This document shows, piece by piece, positions 54,340 to 62,599 of a stretch of DNA of 64,000 nt. Source of the DNA: Bradyrhizobium sp. CCBAU 53351 (GTDB taxonomy: Bacteria; Pseudomonadota; Alphaproteobacteria; Rhizobiales; Xanthobacteraceae); assembly GCF_015291745.1 (NCBI RefSeq), contig NZ_CP030059.1, forward strand, positions 6,413,501 to 6,477,500, written 5' to 3'. A program made the position numbers and the translations under genes. Position 1 is the first letter of the stretch, and each line of letters starts with the position of its first letter. The notes beneath the pieces were generated by a model. That model did not search any database. It was not told where the DNA came from and saw only the letters and a list, made by a program, of their open reading frames with translations.

Positions 54340-55500
54340 ATGTCGCCTAACGCGCCCGCCGACGACCACCACGACGACGTCATGTACCCCTCCGCCATAC
54401 CGTTCGTGCTGGTTCATCTCGGCTGCTTTGCCGCCATCTGGACAGGCGTCACCTGGCAAGCCCTGGCGATCTGCGCTTCACTGTATGTCGTGCGCATGTT
54501 TGCCATCGGGGCAGGCTACCACCGCTATTTCTCGCATAAGGCTTTTGCCACCGGCCGGGTGTTTCAGTTCGCTCTAGCCTGCCTTGCGCAAAGCACTGCC
54601 CAGAAGAGCGTGTTGTGGTGGGCCGCCAAGCATCGCCACCATCATCTGCATTCCGACACCGAGCTGGACGTGCATTCGCCGCGTCAACGCGGCTTCCTGT
54701 ACAGCCATGTCGGCTGGATCTTCTATCGCGAGCACGATGCGACCGACCTCGTGAAGGTCGGCGATCTTACGGCCTATCCGGAGCTGTTGTGGCTGCATCG
54801 GCTCGAGCTGCTTCCGGCCTTCGTGCTTGCAGGACTCTGCTTCCTGGTTGGGGGATGGTCGGGCCTGGTGGTCGGCTTCCTGTGGAGCACGGTGCTGGTC
54901 TATCACGCGACCTTCTGCATCAATTCGCTCGCCCACGTTCACGGGCGCAAGCGCTATGTGACCGGCGATGATTCCCGCAACAACTGGCTGCTCGCGCTCC
55001 TCACCATGGGCGAGGGCTGGCACAACAATCATCACGCCTACCAGAGCAGCGTGCGACAGGGCTTTCGCTGGTGGGAGATCGACGTCACCTATTACGTCCT
55101 GACAATGCTGTCGTGGTTCGGTATCGTCTGGGACATGAAGGCACCGCCCGAACAGGTGCTACGCAACGAGCAGCCGCTCGGCGCCCGGGTGATCAATCGC
55201 GCCGCCCGCGAGCTGGCCGGACGGTTCGATGCACAGGCTCTCGCGCACGCGATCTCGTCGGCGCTGCACCGGGCCGACCTCGCCCAGCAATTGCCGACGC
55301 TGCACGACATCCTCAATCGCGCGCATGACGGCGTGGACGCGCTGACCCACCTGCATCTGCCGAAGATCCCGACCCGCGAAGAGTTTCTCACGGAGGCCAA
55401 GGCGATCTTCGCGCGGACGCGATCGCTCAACGAGATCGTTGATCACGCCTACGAGCACTTCCTGGCTTCGGTTCGGTCGCAGCTAGTGACAGTGCGCTGA
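54340..55500 (+). CDS. Membrane fatty acid (acyl-CoA/acyl-lipid) desaturase, delta-9 type
   Basis: The product is 386 aa. Membrane helices precede the three His boxes: HRYFSHKAF, HRHHHLHSD, and HNNHHAYQSS. The tryptophan-rich GFRWWEIDVTYYVL segment after the third box is typical of delta-9 desaturases. It introduces a double bond into a C16/C18 acyl chain, using O2 and an electron donor. The C-terminal ~120 residues extend the usual family length and look helical. The start MSPNAPADDH at 54340 lies just before the first hydrophobic helix. Confidence 0.93.
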   Translation: MSPNAPADDHHDDVMYPSAIPFVLVHLGCFAAIWTGVTWQALAICASLYVVRMFAIGAGYHRYFSHKAFATGRVFQFALACLAQSTAQKSVLWWAAKHRHHHLHSDTELDVHSPRQRGFLYSHVGWIFYREHDATDLVKVGDLTAYPELLWLHRLELLPAFVLAGLCFLVGGWSGLVVGFLWSTVLVYHATFCINSLAHVHGRKRYVTGDDSRNNWLLALLTMGEGWHNNHHAYQSSVRQGFRWWEIDVTYYVLTMLSWFGIVWDMKAPPEQVLRNEQPLGARVINRAARELAGRFDAQALAHAISSALHRADLAQQLPTLHDILNRAHDGVDALTHLHLPKIPTREEFLTEAKAIFARTRSLNEIVDHAYEHFLASVRSQLVTVR

Positions 55501-55588
55501 ACCGTTTCTCAGGTGAAGCAGCTCGGTGCCGGTGCTGCTGCCGGCGCGTGCGTCGTACGCGCCGGCAACTGAAAGAACTGCGCCAACC

Positions 55589-56290
55589 CTAGAGCTCGAC
55601 CTTCAAGCGCTTTGCCGTCTGAGGCCCGACCTGGCCGTCGACGACGAGTCCCTTGGTCGCCTGAAACGCCGCGACCGCCGCCACCGTCAGGTCGTTATAT
55701 TCACCGCCGATCGGCCCCGGATTGAACCCCAGCTCCTTCAGGGCGCGCTGAATATCGCGAACCACGGACGCCTTCATGCCCGGGCGCCCGAGCGCATAGA
55801 GCTGGGTCGGCTCGGCCACATCGAGATCTTCACCCGCCTCCCCGTACGTGAAGTTTGGGAGAAAGACGCCAGTATCCCAATTCCGGCCCGACACCTTGCC
55901 GCGACGGACGCCATAGGCCGTGCCCATCGCCTCCACGGTGCCTCCCTTGCCGTCACATACGACGATGTGGCCCATCATGCCCGGTCCGGGCGGGTAGCGA
56001 AGCAGAATGCCTCCGACCGTTGCAGCGGCCTGCTGCCACGGAACGCGCTTTCCAAGTCTCTGCGAGTCGCTCTTCCAGGCGCCGGTATAGGCCTCGACCG
56101 TTGCGGGATTGCCGTCGTCATCAACGCAGCCGTACAGTTTTTCGCCGACCTGATACACCAGCCAGGACATGAACTCCGCACAGTCCCATGGACCGTGCCA
56201 GTTCTTGTTGTTCTTCGGCACGCAGACGTTGACGTATTTCTCGCCGATGCGGGACTCGGCCAGCTTCAGCATCTTTTCGCCGTCAGTCAT
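55589..56290 (-). CDS. NlpC/P60-like peptidase with peptidoglycan-binding domain
   Basis: The product is 233 aa. The N-terminal domain has the Cys motif WDCAEFMSWLVYQVG and the His motif MMGHIVVCDGKGGTVEAM, which fit a papain-like NlpC/P60 (or CHAP-like) amidase/peptidase. The C-terminal PG_binding_1 domain starts near LGRPGMKASVVRDIQRALKELG. No signal peptide is visible. It starts behind AAGGGA and follows a GH19 gene on the same strand. The pair looks like an endolysin or bacteriocin-type lytic module, but the target is unknown. Confidence 0.82.
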   Translation of the reverse strand: MTDGEKMLKLAESRIGEKYVNVCVPKNNKNWHGPWDCAEFMSWLVYQVGEKLYGCVDDDGNPATVEAYTGAWKSDSQRLGKRVPWQQAAATVGGILLRYPPGPGMMGHIVVCDGKGGTVEAMGTAYGVRRGKVSGRNWDTGVFLPNFTYGEAGEDLDVAEPTQLYALGRPGMKASVVRDIQRALKELGFNPGPIGGEYNDLTVAAVAAFQATKGLVVDGQVGPQTAKRLKVEL

Positions 56291-56396
56291 GCTATTTCCC
56301 TTCTGCGTGATCAAATTCGCTAAAGTTCGGCCCTCAACATCGAGACATCCATCTGCGAAGCTCCGGCGAAGCTCGCATGTTAAAGGCGACGAGCGC

Positions 56397-57290
56397 TCAA
56401 GCGCGCTCTGAAGCAGTCCTTGCGTTCAAGCGGAGCTTCAGCGCCGCCAGCGTGACCATGCCGGCATTTCCATCGACCGGTATCTTGGCCTGGCGTTGAA
56501 ACCACGTGACGGCCTTCTCGGTGGCAGGACCATATCGTCCGTCCACGACAAGCGCCGGGTCGGCGCCAAGATCGTTCAGGGCCTCCTGAAGCTCGCGCGT
56601 TTCATCCGAAGTAGCCGCGGCTTTCCAGGCCACCTGGTTGGCGCCGCTCTTGCCGATTGCGCTCCACACGGTTTCGAACAGCTCCGTGCGACCGCTGAGG
56701 CCGTTGTAGCCGCCGTTGATGATGCGCGTGATCGTGCGGATATCGTTCTGATCCGCGCAAGCGTTCAGTCCTCCCTCGTTCCATTCGTGAAGTGCGGGAA
56801 GGAGAGATGCTTCGGGTGCGACGATCAGGTCCGGATCATTGTAGAAATCCACGCCTGCAAGGTTGCCCATGCGCAGATAGTTGGCGCCGCCCGTCGTCTG
56901 CATCAGGCCGCCGCCGCGATATTTGTACCCGTCTCCGGGCTTGGTGTTGCCGAGCTCCTTCGCCTTCTTTGGATTCCCCAGCCCGTAGACGCGCTCGGCC
57001 AGAGCGCGATCATTGTTGAGATATTGATCGACCTCGTCGGGGCGGATGGCCGCGGTGTGATTGCCGACGCCGAAAATCTCGAGGAGGCGCGCTGCCGTCT
57101 TGTATTTGAGGTTCTCGAACAGGACCGTACCGCGGCCCGTCTCGTAGAGCGCCTGGGCGAGGAAGTGCGAGATGCGCAGGGGTGTGTTGATCTTGAAGCG
57201 GTCGAAGATGTCGTCGCCGTCTTCAAAGGCCTTGAGATAATTGGGATAGCAGCGAGGGGCCACTTTCCGAACGATCGATACGATCCGCAC
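56397..57290 (-). CDS. GH19 chitinase/endolysin-like protein with peptidoglycan-binding domain
   Basis: The product is 297 aa. A GTG at 57290 with GGGAG eight bases upstream is the best start; a TTG nine codons earlier is possible. The GH19 core (LRISHFLAQALYETGRGTVLFENLKY, then YKYRGGGLMQTTGGANYLRMG and TRIINGGYNGLSGR) has the catalytic Glu in ALYETG. The C-terminal domain (ETRELQEALNDLGADPALVV and on) is PG_binding_1. There is no signal peptide. GH19 domains in such lysin-type proteins cut peptidoglycan or chitin. It is followed by the NlpC/P60 gene after 106 bases. Confidence 0.87.
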   Translation of the reverse strand: MRIVSIVRKVAPRCYPNYLKAFEDGDDIFDRFKINTPLRISHFLAQALYETGRGTVLFENLKYKTAARLLEIFGVGNHTAAIRPDEVDQYLNNDRALAERVYGLGNPKKAKELGNTKPGDGYKYRGGGLMQTTGGANYLRMGNLAGVDFYNDPDLIVAPEASLLPALHEWNEGGLNACADQNDIRTITRIINGGYNGLSGRTELFETVWSAIGKSGANQVAWKAAATSDETRELQEALNDLGADPALVVDGRYGPATEKAVTWFQRQAKIPVDGNAGMVTLAALKLRLNARTASERA

Positions 57291-57317
57291 GAAAATACTC
57301 CCGAAATATTCAGCCAA

Positions 57318-57642
57318 ATATCATCGCATGAAACGCCCCGAGGTTACGCGCGGCACCCTCTGGTTGCAAGAGCTGATTCAATTTCGGGGCGAGCCGGATC
57401 GCCGCAGTCGGCGGCATGAGAGGTGGTTGCCCGGCCAATGATTACGGTTGCTGTCGTGCGTAACTACAACCCGTCGTCCGGACGTCGTCCGAACTCCGCT
57501 CCTCCTCTTCGCGCGCGGAGAATCGAAAGCAGATCCTCAAAACCAAACCGCCCGCCTGCGGGTTGCGCAGACGGGCGGCTCGGGGCCATCAGGACTTTGG
57601 GGGCATGCGCCTGAAGGCTTTGAGAGATGTCAGGCTTGAAGG
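57318..57642. other. 325-base intergenic region between the DUF2852 and GH19 genes
   Basis: It holds the terminator of the DUF2852 gene (57548-57578) and, presumably, the GH19 promoter at 57300-57400. A direct repeat CGTCGTCCG occurs at about 57473-57495. No gene is supported. Confidence 0.5.
57548..57578 (-). terminator. Terminator of the DUF2852 gene
   Basis: CCGCCCG-c-CTGCG pairs with CGCAG-a-CGGGCGG around GGTTG. On the minus strand the T-rich TTTGGTTTTGAGG follows. Confidence 0.8.
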
Positions 57643-58128
57643 TCAGCCCTGCTGCTGATCGGTCGGCGGCGGGGTCGGACGCGTCTTGTGCTGCGCCATG
57701 AACTGGTCGAACTCTTCCTTGTCCTTGGCGTGACGCAGACGATCGAGGAAGTTCCTGAACTCGACCTGCTCCTCTTCGAGGCGCTGCAGCGTCTCAGAGC
57801 GGTATTCGTCGAAGGCGCGGTTGCCGGAGGACGGCGGGCCGAAGCCAAAGCCGAAGCCGCGGCGCTCCATGCGGCCGCGCATGCGGTCCATCTTGTACTG
57901 CATCTTTTCCATCTTGTTCTGCCAGCGATCCTGGTGGCTCCAGCACGACATTCTTCTGCTCCCGAGTGTGAAAAAGAGAAGGGCAAGTCCGATCGGCCAC
58001 CAGATGATGAAGCCGAGGATGGTCACGGCGATCCAGCCGGGATGCCAGGGCGTATCGAGCATATGGGGGCGCTCGTAGTTTTGGTCCGAAGGGCCGCGCC
58101 AGCGATTGACATCAGCGGTGTAGGCCAT
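57643..58128 (-). CDS. DUF2852 inner-membrane protein
   Basis: The product is 161 aa, starting MAYTADVNRWRGP (an ATG four codons earlier is possible). A membrane helix (WIAVTILGFIIWWPIGLALLFFTLG, about residues 31-55) is followed by a charged, Met/Arg-rich coiled coil (NKMEKMQYKMDRMRGRMERR) and a helical C-terminus. The family is alphaproteobacterial and uncharacterised. A perfect palindrome at 58161-58179 just upstream matches the operator of the neighbouring TetR gene, so it is probably that regulator's target. Confidence 0.87.
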   Translation of the reverse strand: MAYTADVNRWRGPSDQNYERPHMLDTPWHPGWIAVTILGFIIWWPIGLALLFFTLGSRRMSCWSHQDRWQNKMEKMQYKMDRMRGRMERRGFGFGFGPPSSGNRAFDEYRSETLQRLEEEQVEFRNFLDRLRHAKDKEEFDQFMAQHKTRPTPPPTDQQQG

Positions 58129-58160
58129 TTCCTTCTCCATGACGGCATCAGCCGTTGTGA

Positions 58161-58179
58161 ATGTAAATAACATTTACAT
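58161..58179. promoter_or_regulatory. TetR operator candidate upstream of the DUF2852 gene
   Basis: ATGTAAAT-AAC-ATTTACAT is a perfect 8+3+8 palindrome lying 33 bases upstream of the chosen ATG. It resembles the site at 58996-59018 over the TetR start. Confidence 0.75.
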
Positions 58180-58246
58180 AGCTAGACCATCCCGCGATTT
58201 TGTCAAGCTGGCTGCAAGACACGCCCGCGTGATGATCTGCGTAATT

Positions 58247-58999
58247 TTATTTCGGCTTGCCCCAAGGACCGCCTGGCGAGCCGCCGGGCGGCATGCCTGA
58301 ACCGGAGGACGCCTCCGGTGGCACCGGCGGCGGCTCGGCGCTCTTGGCTGGCGGACGGCGATCGGTCGGGAAGCCGAGACCGCGCAGATAGATCAACACC
58401 TCGGCTTCGAGCAACTCGTCCGGCGACATCGGCAGTTTTCGTCGCGCGGCGTCGCCACGGGAGAACAGCGAGGCGACGCCGTGCGCCATCGACCAGATGT
58501 GCAGGGCCATCATCATCGCCGGCGGTCGGGGCATGCCGGGCGGCGCCAGCGCCGCGAGCCGCTCGGCCGCGGCGCGAATGATGTTGAAAGCGCGCTCGCT
58601 CGCGGCCTGCAGCGCCGGATTGGCATCGACCGGCAGACCGGACTCGAACATCGCGTTGTAGAAGGCGGGCTCCTCGCGGGCGAAAGCAAGATAGGCCCTG
58701 CCGACGCGCTCGAATGCGGTGACCGTGTCGGGCCGCCCGTCGTCCCAGGCCGCGGTCAGGCGCGCCTCGAACTGCTCGAAACCGCGCTGGGCGATCGAGG
58801 ACAACAGCTCGTCGCGGTCTCGGAAATGCCGATAGGGCGCCGCGGCGCTGACGCCGGCCATGCGCGCGGCGTCGGCGAAGGTGAAGCCGGCCGCACCCTT
58901 CTCGGCGATCAGCCCGAGAGCGGCCTGCAGAAGTGCTTCCTTCAGATTGCCGTGATGATAGCCGCGCTCGGCGCGGCGCTGCTCCTTGCGCCAGCTCAT
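58247..58999 (-). CDS. TetR/AcrR-family regulator of the DUF2852 gene
   Basis: The product is 250 aa. The helix-turn-helix is GYHHGNLKEALLQAALGLIAEKGAAGFTF, then MAGVSAAAPYRHFRDRDELLSSIAQ. The C-terminal domain (FARAEEPAFYNAMFESG-type, with MMMALHIWSMAHGVASLFSRG) is the TetR_C_33/WHG-like ligand domain. The C-terminus is Pro/Gly-rich. Its start codon lies inside a palindrome (58996-59018) related to the one upstream of the DUF2852 gene, so it probably represses both itself and that gene. The ligand is unknown. Confidence 0.9.
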   Translation of the reverse strand: MSWRKEQRRAERGYHHGNLKEALLQAALGLIAEKGAAGFTFADAARMAGVSAAAPYRHFRDRDELLSSIAQRGFEQFEARLTAAWDDGRPDTVTAFERVGRAYLAFAREEPAFYNAMFESGLPVDANPALQAASERAFNIIRAAAERLAALAPPGMPRPPAMMMALHIWSMAHGVASLFSRGDAARRKLPMSPDELLEAEVLIYLRGLGFPTDRRPPAKSAEPPPVPPEASSGSGMPPGGSPGGPWGKPK

Positions 59000-59018
59000 G
59001 TGAACGACTTTTACATGA
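58996..59018. promoter_or_regulatory. TetR auto-operator candidate over its own start codon
   Basis: TCATGTgAA-CGACT-TTttACATGA has perfect 6-base outer arms and matches the ATGTAAAT/ATTTACAT arms of the site at 58161-58179 with few changes. Binding here would block both transcription and translation start. Confidence 0.65.
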
Positions 59019-59126
59019 GCCGGCGGTGAAGGTCACTAGCGGGAATTGGGCGTGATTAACCCCGTGCTTCCACGGCGATGCCGGGCCGGAGCGACAACAT
59101 CGCCCGGAATTGGGCTTCGTCCGCAG

Positions 59127-59492
59127 CTACATCTGCGGAATCGGCAGCACGGGCATGACTTCGATCGCCTCGCCCGGGAAGATCGCAAAATGCGGATGGT
59201 TCTCGAACAGTTTTGCGGCTTCCTCCTGCGAGGCGGCGCGTACCACCGTGAAGCCGGTCAGCGCATTGCTGATCTCGGAGATGCCGCGGCCGTCGATCCT
59301 GCGGGTCTTGCCGAGCGGGCCCCCCAGCTCGACGATGACATCCTTGTGCTTCTCGACCCAGCCGTGCCAAGCGGCCATGCCCTCGCGCTCCTTTGCCTTC
59401 CGTTCCGCCTTGGGCATCGCATGCCAGGCCTTCATCTTCTCGCCACTCATGCTGCCGAGGTAAATGGCGAGGAATCTGTGTTCGGTGCTCAT
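59127..59492 (-). CDS. YCII-like small protein
   Basis: The product is 121 aa, starting MSTEHRFLAIYLGSMSG. The pattern (KMKAWHAMPKAERKAKEREG, then WVEKHKDVIVELGGPLGKTRRI, and GFTVVRAASQEEAAKLFENHPHFAIFPGEAIEVMPV) fits the ferredoxin-like YCII/DGPF superfamily, though the DGPF motif itself is missing. It lies 59 bases after a clear YCII gene on the same strand. The function is unknown. Confidence 0.75.
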   Translation of the reverse strand: MSTEHRFLAIYLGSMSGEKMKAWHAMPKAERKAKEREGMAAWHGWVEKHKDVIVELGGPLGKTRRIDGRGISEISNALTGFTVVRAASQEEAAKLFENHPHFAIFPGEAIEVMPVLPIPQM

Positions 59493-59551
59493 CGCTCTCT
59501 CCCTTGTTGATATCGTGATGACGGCCGCGATCTCCTCGCGGCCAATGCGGG

Positions 59552-59956
59552 CTATGTCTTCAGGTCGCCAAAACCGGCGGCAGCGGCCTGCACGTCAGGC
59601 GGAAAGTCGGCCATCTCCTGCACCTGCCGGATCTCGATGATTTCGTTCGGCGAGGCCGGACACCGCCTTGCCCAGGCGATCGCCTCGGCCCGCGAGGCCA
59701 CCTCGATCATCCAATACCCGCCGAGGACTTCCTTGGCCTCGGCGAACGGGCCGTCGGTGACAATGGGCTCGCCGGTCGCAAACGAAACCCGCGCGCCCAT
59801 CGACGGCGGATGCAGACCGTCGAGCGTGATCAACACGCCGGCGTCCTTCAGCGCCTCATTGTAGCGCATCATCGCCGCGACCCGCTCGGGATCGAGCTGC
59901 ACGTCCGGCGGCGCGGTCTCGTAACCGAGCGGGATCATCAGCATCATGAATCGCAT
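59552..59956 (-). CDS. YCII (DGPF-domain) protein
   Basis: The product is 134 aa, starting MRFMMLMIPLG. The family hallmark DGPFAEAKEVLGGYWMIEV is present near residue 70, along with ITLDGLHPPSMGARVSF. YCII proteins of this type often accompany ECF sigma factors of the ECF41/42 groups, but no sigma factor is found here. It is the middle gene of three co-oriented ones: SnoaL-like, YCII and YCII-like. The function is unknown. Confidence 0.9.
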   Translation of the reverse strand: MRFMMLMIPLGYETAPPDVQLDPERVAAMMRYNEALKDAGVLITLDGLHPPSMGARVSFATGEPIVTDGPFAEAKEVLGGYWMIEVASRAEAIAWARRCPASPNEIIEIRQVQEMADFPPDVQAAAAGFGDLKT

Positions 59957-60065
59957 GGGGTTCCTCGTTGTTCGTCCTGCCGGGCTGGCGCCCGGGTCGC
60001 GCTCGCCTTCAAGACGAACGGAACCTTGTGGAACCGACACGAGAGTGAAATTATTTCGAGGAACC

Positions 60066-60434
60066 TCAGCGCGGCTGCGGCAAAAACCGACCGTCCTTTC
60101 GGGCTGCGCCGAAATAGACCTCAATGCGCCGGACCTTGCCGGCCGCGAAGGTGAAGAACTCCGTGTTGCGAAAACTCCGGCCATCCGTCGCAAGGCAGAG
60201 ATAAGTAACGAAGGCCTCCTCGCCCCGGACGAAGATGCGCTCGATGTCATGGCGCGCGATCCAGCCGCTGTCGCCCCAGCAGCGCTCGAAATAGGTCGCC
60301 TTGTCGAGGTCGTCGTCAAACGGGCTGGTGAAGCGGAAATCGTCGGCCAACGCGTCGGCAACCCGCGGCCGGTCGTTGGCGAGATAGGCGGCGAAGAGGT
60401 CTCGGATCAGGCGTTCATGGACGTCGGGCATCAA
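60066..60434 (-). CDS. SnoaL-like (NTF2-fold) protein
   Basis: The product is 122 aa. The NTF2-like pattern is clear: RDLFAAYLANDRPRVADALADDFRFTSP, then DKATYFERCWGDSGW and FVRGEEAFVTYLCLATDGRSFRNTEFFTF, ending IEVYFG. It is a small cone-shaped ligand-binding or isomerase-type fold; the ligand is unknown. It starts the three-gene minus-strand group with the two YCII-type genes, 109 bases upstream of the first. Confidence 0.85.
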   Translation of the reverse strand: MMPDVHERLIRDLFAAYLANDRPRVADALADDFRFTSPFDDDLDKATYFERCWGDSGWIARHDIERIFVRGEEAFVTYLCLATDGRSFRNTEFFTFAAGKVRRIEVYFGAARKDGRFLPQPR

Positions 60435-60745
60435 TCGTCTCCGCAGACAAACATCCTATAAAGACGGTTCACGCCTGAGCCTGCCGACACCGCCGGCTAT
60501 GCGCGGTCACGCGACGCGAAAAATATTTCTCCTGGGCCTCCGTAAAAGTGCGGGTCCGAGTTATGAACTCCGCCGTGCATACAGATCAAAAACACCCGTT
60601 AGTTGAAGGAGTTGGGACCGATGCACATTGAATTGCGGAACCGGCGGAGGATTGAGCATGGTTTACAGATGATCAAGAAGAGCCTGCAACTTTCAGTTCG
60701 GGATAACGGTATTGCCGATTCGTTTCTGAGCATTGCGGAGCCAAC
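60435..60745. other. 311-base divergent region between the SnoaL and chemoreceptor genes
   Basis: Promoters for both genes should lie here. A short frame from 60603 has a good AAGGAG site but no family similarity and runs into the chemoreceptor gene; it is not accepted as a gene. No palindrome or known motif was recognised. Confidence 0.5.
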
Positions 60746-62410
60746 GTGTTTAATTTCCAGAGCAAGAAGATCAGACATGCGATCGCGGAGGTCGAGGCAC
60801 TCGACCGGTCACAGGCCGTGATCGAATTCGGTCTCGACGGCACCATCCTCGATGCCAATGAGAACCTGCTCAAGATCAGCGGCTACACGCTGGCCGAGAT
60901 CAAGGGCAAGCATCACAGCATCTTCGTCAGCCCGGCCGAGCGCGACAGCGCGCGCTACCGCGACTTCTGGGCCAGCCTGAACCGCGGCGAATTCCAGACC
61001 ACGCAATACAAGCGTTTCGGCAAGGGCGGCAAGGAGGTCTGGATCCACGCCTCCTATGCGCCGCTGCGCGACGAGAACGGCAAGGTCATTAGCTTCATCA
61101 AGTTCGCCACCGACATCACGGCGTACAAGATCAAGACCATGGAGGATTCCGGCAAGATCGCCGCGATCAATCGCGCCCAGGCCGTGATCGAGTTCAACAT
61201 GGACGGCACCATCGTCACCGCCAACGAGAATTTCCTTGCCGCGATGGGCTACTCGCTCGACGAGATCAAGGGCAAGCATCACAGCATGTTCGTGACGCCC
61301 GAGGACCGCGCGAGTGCGGCCTATGCCGCGTTCTGGGCCAAGCTGAACCGCGGCGAGTTCGAGGCGGCCGAATACAAGCGGCTGGGCAAGGGCGGCAAGG
61401 AGATCTGGATCATCGCCACCTACAATCCGATCCTCGACGAAGCCGGCAAGCCGTTCAAGGTTGTGAAGTTCGCGACCGACGTCACCGCGCAGAAGATGAA
61501 GGCGGCCGACAATGACGGCCAGCTCGCCGCAATTCAGAAATCGCAAGCGGTGATCGAGTTCAACATGGACGGCACGATCCGCACCGCCAACGAGAACTTC
61601 CTGAAGGCGATGGGCTATGCGCTGGCCGAGATCAAGGGCCAGCACCACGCGATGTTCGTCGAGCCGAACGAGAAGAACTCGGCCGCCTACCGCCAGTTCT
61701 GGGAGACGCTCAACCGCGGCGAATACCAGGCCGCCGAATACAAGCGGATCGCAAAGGGCGGCCGCGAGATCTGGATCCAGGCGTCATACAATCCGATCTT
61801 CGACCTCAACGGCAAGCCCTACAAGGTGGTGAAATACGCCACCGACATCACCGCGCAGGCGATCGGCCGCAAGAAGGCCGACAATGCCCGCGGACTGATC
61901 GAGGCGGTTGCCGCCGGCAGCGAGCAGATGAGCGCCTCGATCCGCGAAATCTCCGAGACCATGGCGAAGTCGCGGGAGACCTCCAAGGTCGCGACCACGA
62001 GGGTCGAATCCGCGGACACCCAGGCGCAGAAATTGGCCACGGCGGCGCACGCCATGAGCGGCATTGTCGACATGATTTCGGGCATCACCAGCCAGATCAA
62101 CCTGCTCGCACTTAACGCCACGATCGAATCGGCGCGAGCGGGCGAAGCCGGGCGCGGCTTTGCGGTGGTCGCTTCCGAGGTGAAGAACCTCGCCGGCCAG
62201 GCCAAGCGCGCGACCGACACGATCACCTCCGAGATCGACGCGCTGAACACCATCTCCGGCGACGTTGCGAGCTCGCTCAGCGCGATCAAGGTTGCGATCG
62301 CCGGCGTCAACGAGTTCATCGCCTCCACCGCCGCCGCGGTCGAGGAGCAGAGCATCGTGACCTCCGACATGTCGGCCAACATGCAGCGCGCCTCGGCAGA
62401 GCTGTCATAG
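60746..62410 (+). CDS. Soluble methyl-accepting chemotaxis protein with three tandem PAS domains
   Basis: The product is 554 aa with a GTG start behind GCGGAG. Three nearly identical PAS domains, each 122 codons apart, start near residues 18, 140 and 262 ([18 protein letters not shown], then [18 protein letters not shown] and [18 protein letters not shown]). The signalling domain follows; [20 protein letters not shown] is the hairpin tip that contacts CheA/CheW. There is no membrane helix, so it is a cytosolic energy or redox-type receptor. The C-terminal helix is short and no CheR-binding pentapeptide is seen. No other che genes are nearby. Confidence 0.93.
   Translation: MFNFQSKKIRHAIAEVEALDRSQAVIEFGLDGTILDANENLLKISGYTLAEIKGKHHSIFVSPAERDSARYRDFWASLNRGEFQTTQYKRFGKGGKEVWIHASYAPLRDENGKVISFIKFATDITAYKIKTMEDSGKIAAINRAQAVIEFNMDGTIVTANENFLAAMGYSLDEIKGKHHSMFVTPEDRASAAYAAFWAKLNRGEFEAAEYKRLGKGGKEIWIIATYNPILDEAGKPFKVVKFATDVTAQKMKAADNDGQLAAIQKSQAVIEFNMDGTIRTANENFLKAMGYALAEIKGQHHAMFVEPNEKNSAAYRQFWETLNRGEYQAAEYKRIAKGGREIWIQASYNPIFDLNGKPYKVVKYATDITAQAIGRKKADNARGLIEAVAAGSEQMSASIREISETMAKSRETSKVATTRVESADTQAQKLATAAHAMSGIVDMISGITSQINLLALNATIESARAGEAGRGFAVVASEVKNLAGQAKRATDTITSEIDALNTISGDVASSLSAIKVAIAGVNEFIASTAAAVEEQSIVTSDMSANMQRASAELS
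60818..61915. repeat. Three tandem 366-bp PAS-encoding repeats
   Basis: The codon run GTGATCGAATTC / GTGATCGAGTTC recurs at 60818, 61184 and 61550, exactly 366 bases apart each time. The units differ by scattered substitutions, so the triplication is not brand new. Copies 2 and 3 look most alike. Confidence 0.9.
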
Positions 62411-62488
62411 GGCGTCGTCTCCGCGGTTTTAGTCCTGTCCTCCTTCGGGGGCCTCTGAAGAAGTGGCCACCGCAGGGGGACGGTTCAA

Positions 62489-62566
62489 GCGTGAGCGCGC
62501 CGCTCCAGCGGCATAAGCTCTTCCTCATCGATACCGAAGCACAGTAAAAGGAGCGGCTGCTCACGC
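62489..62566. repeat. Long imperfect inverted repeat between the chemoreceptor and SDR genes
   Basis: The arms 62489-62506 (GCGTGAGC...CCGCTCC) and 62550-62566 (GGAGCGG...GCTCACGC) are near-perfect reverse complements around a 43-base loop. It may be the chemoreceptor terminator, a leader structure for the SDR gene, or a repeat element. Confidence 0.5.
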
Positions 62567-62599
62567 GCGCCCGTTTTTTCGACACAGGACAAATCGCCC

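Noticed and set aside
55589..57290. Prophage remnant
   Set aside because: The two lysin-like genes suggest phage, but no integrase, holin, tail, capsid or attachment-site repeats are seen around them.
60603..60821. 72-codon open frame upstream of the chemoreceptor
   Set aside because: It has a good ribosome-binding site but overlaps the chemoreceptor start in another frame, has no family similarity and ends in a biased Arg/Ser-rich tail typical of out-of-frame reading.
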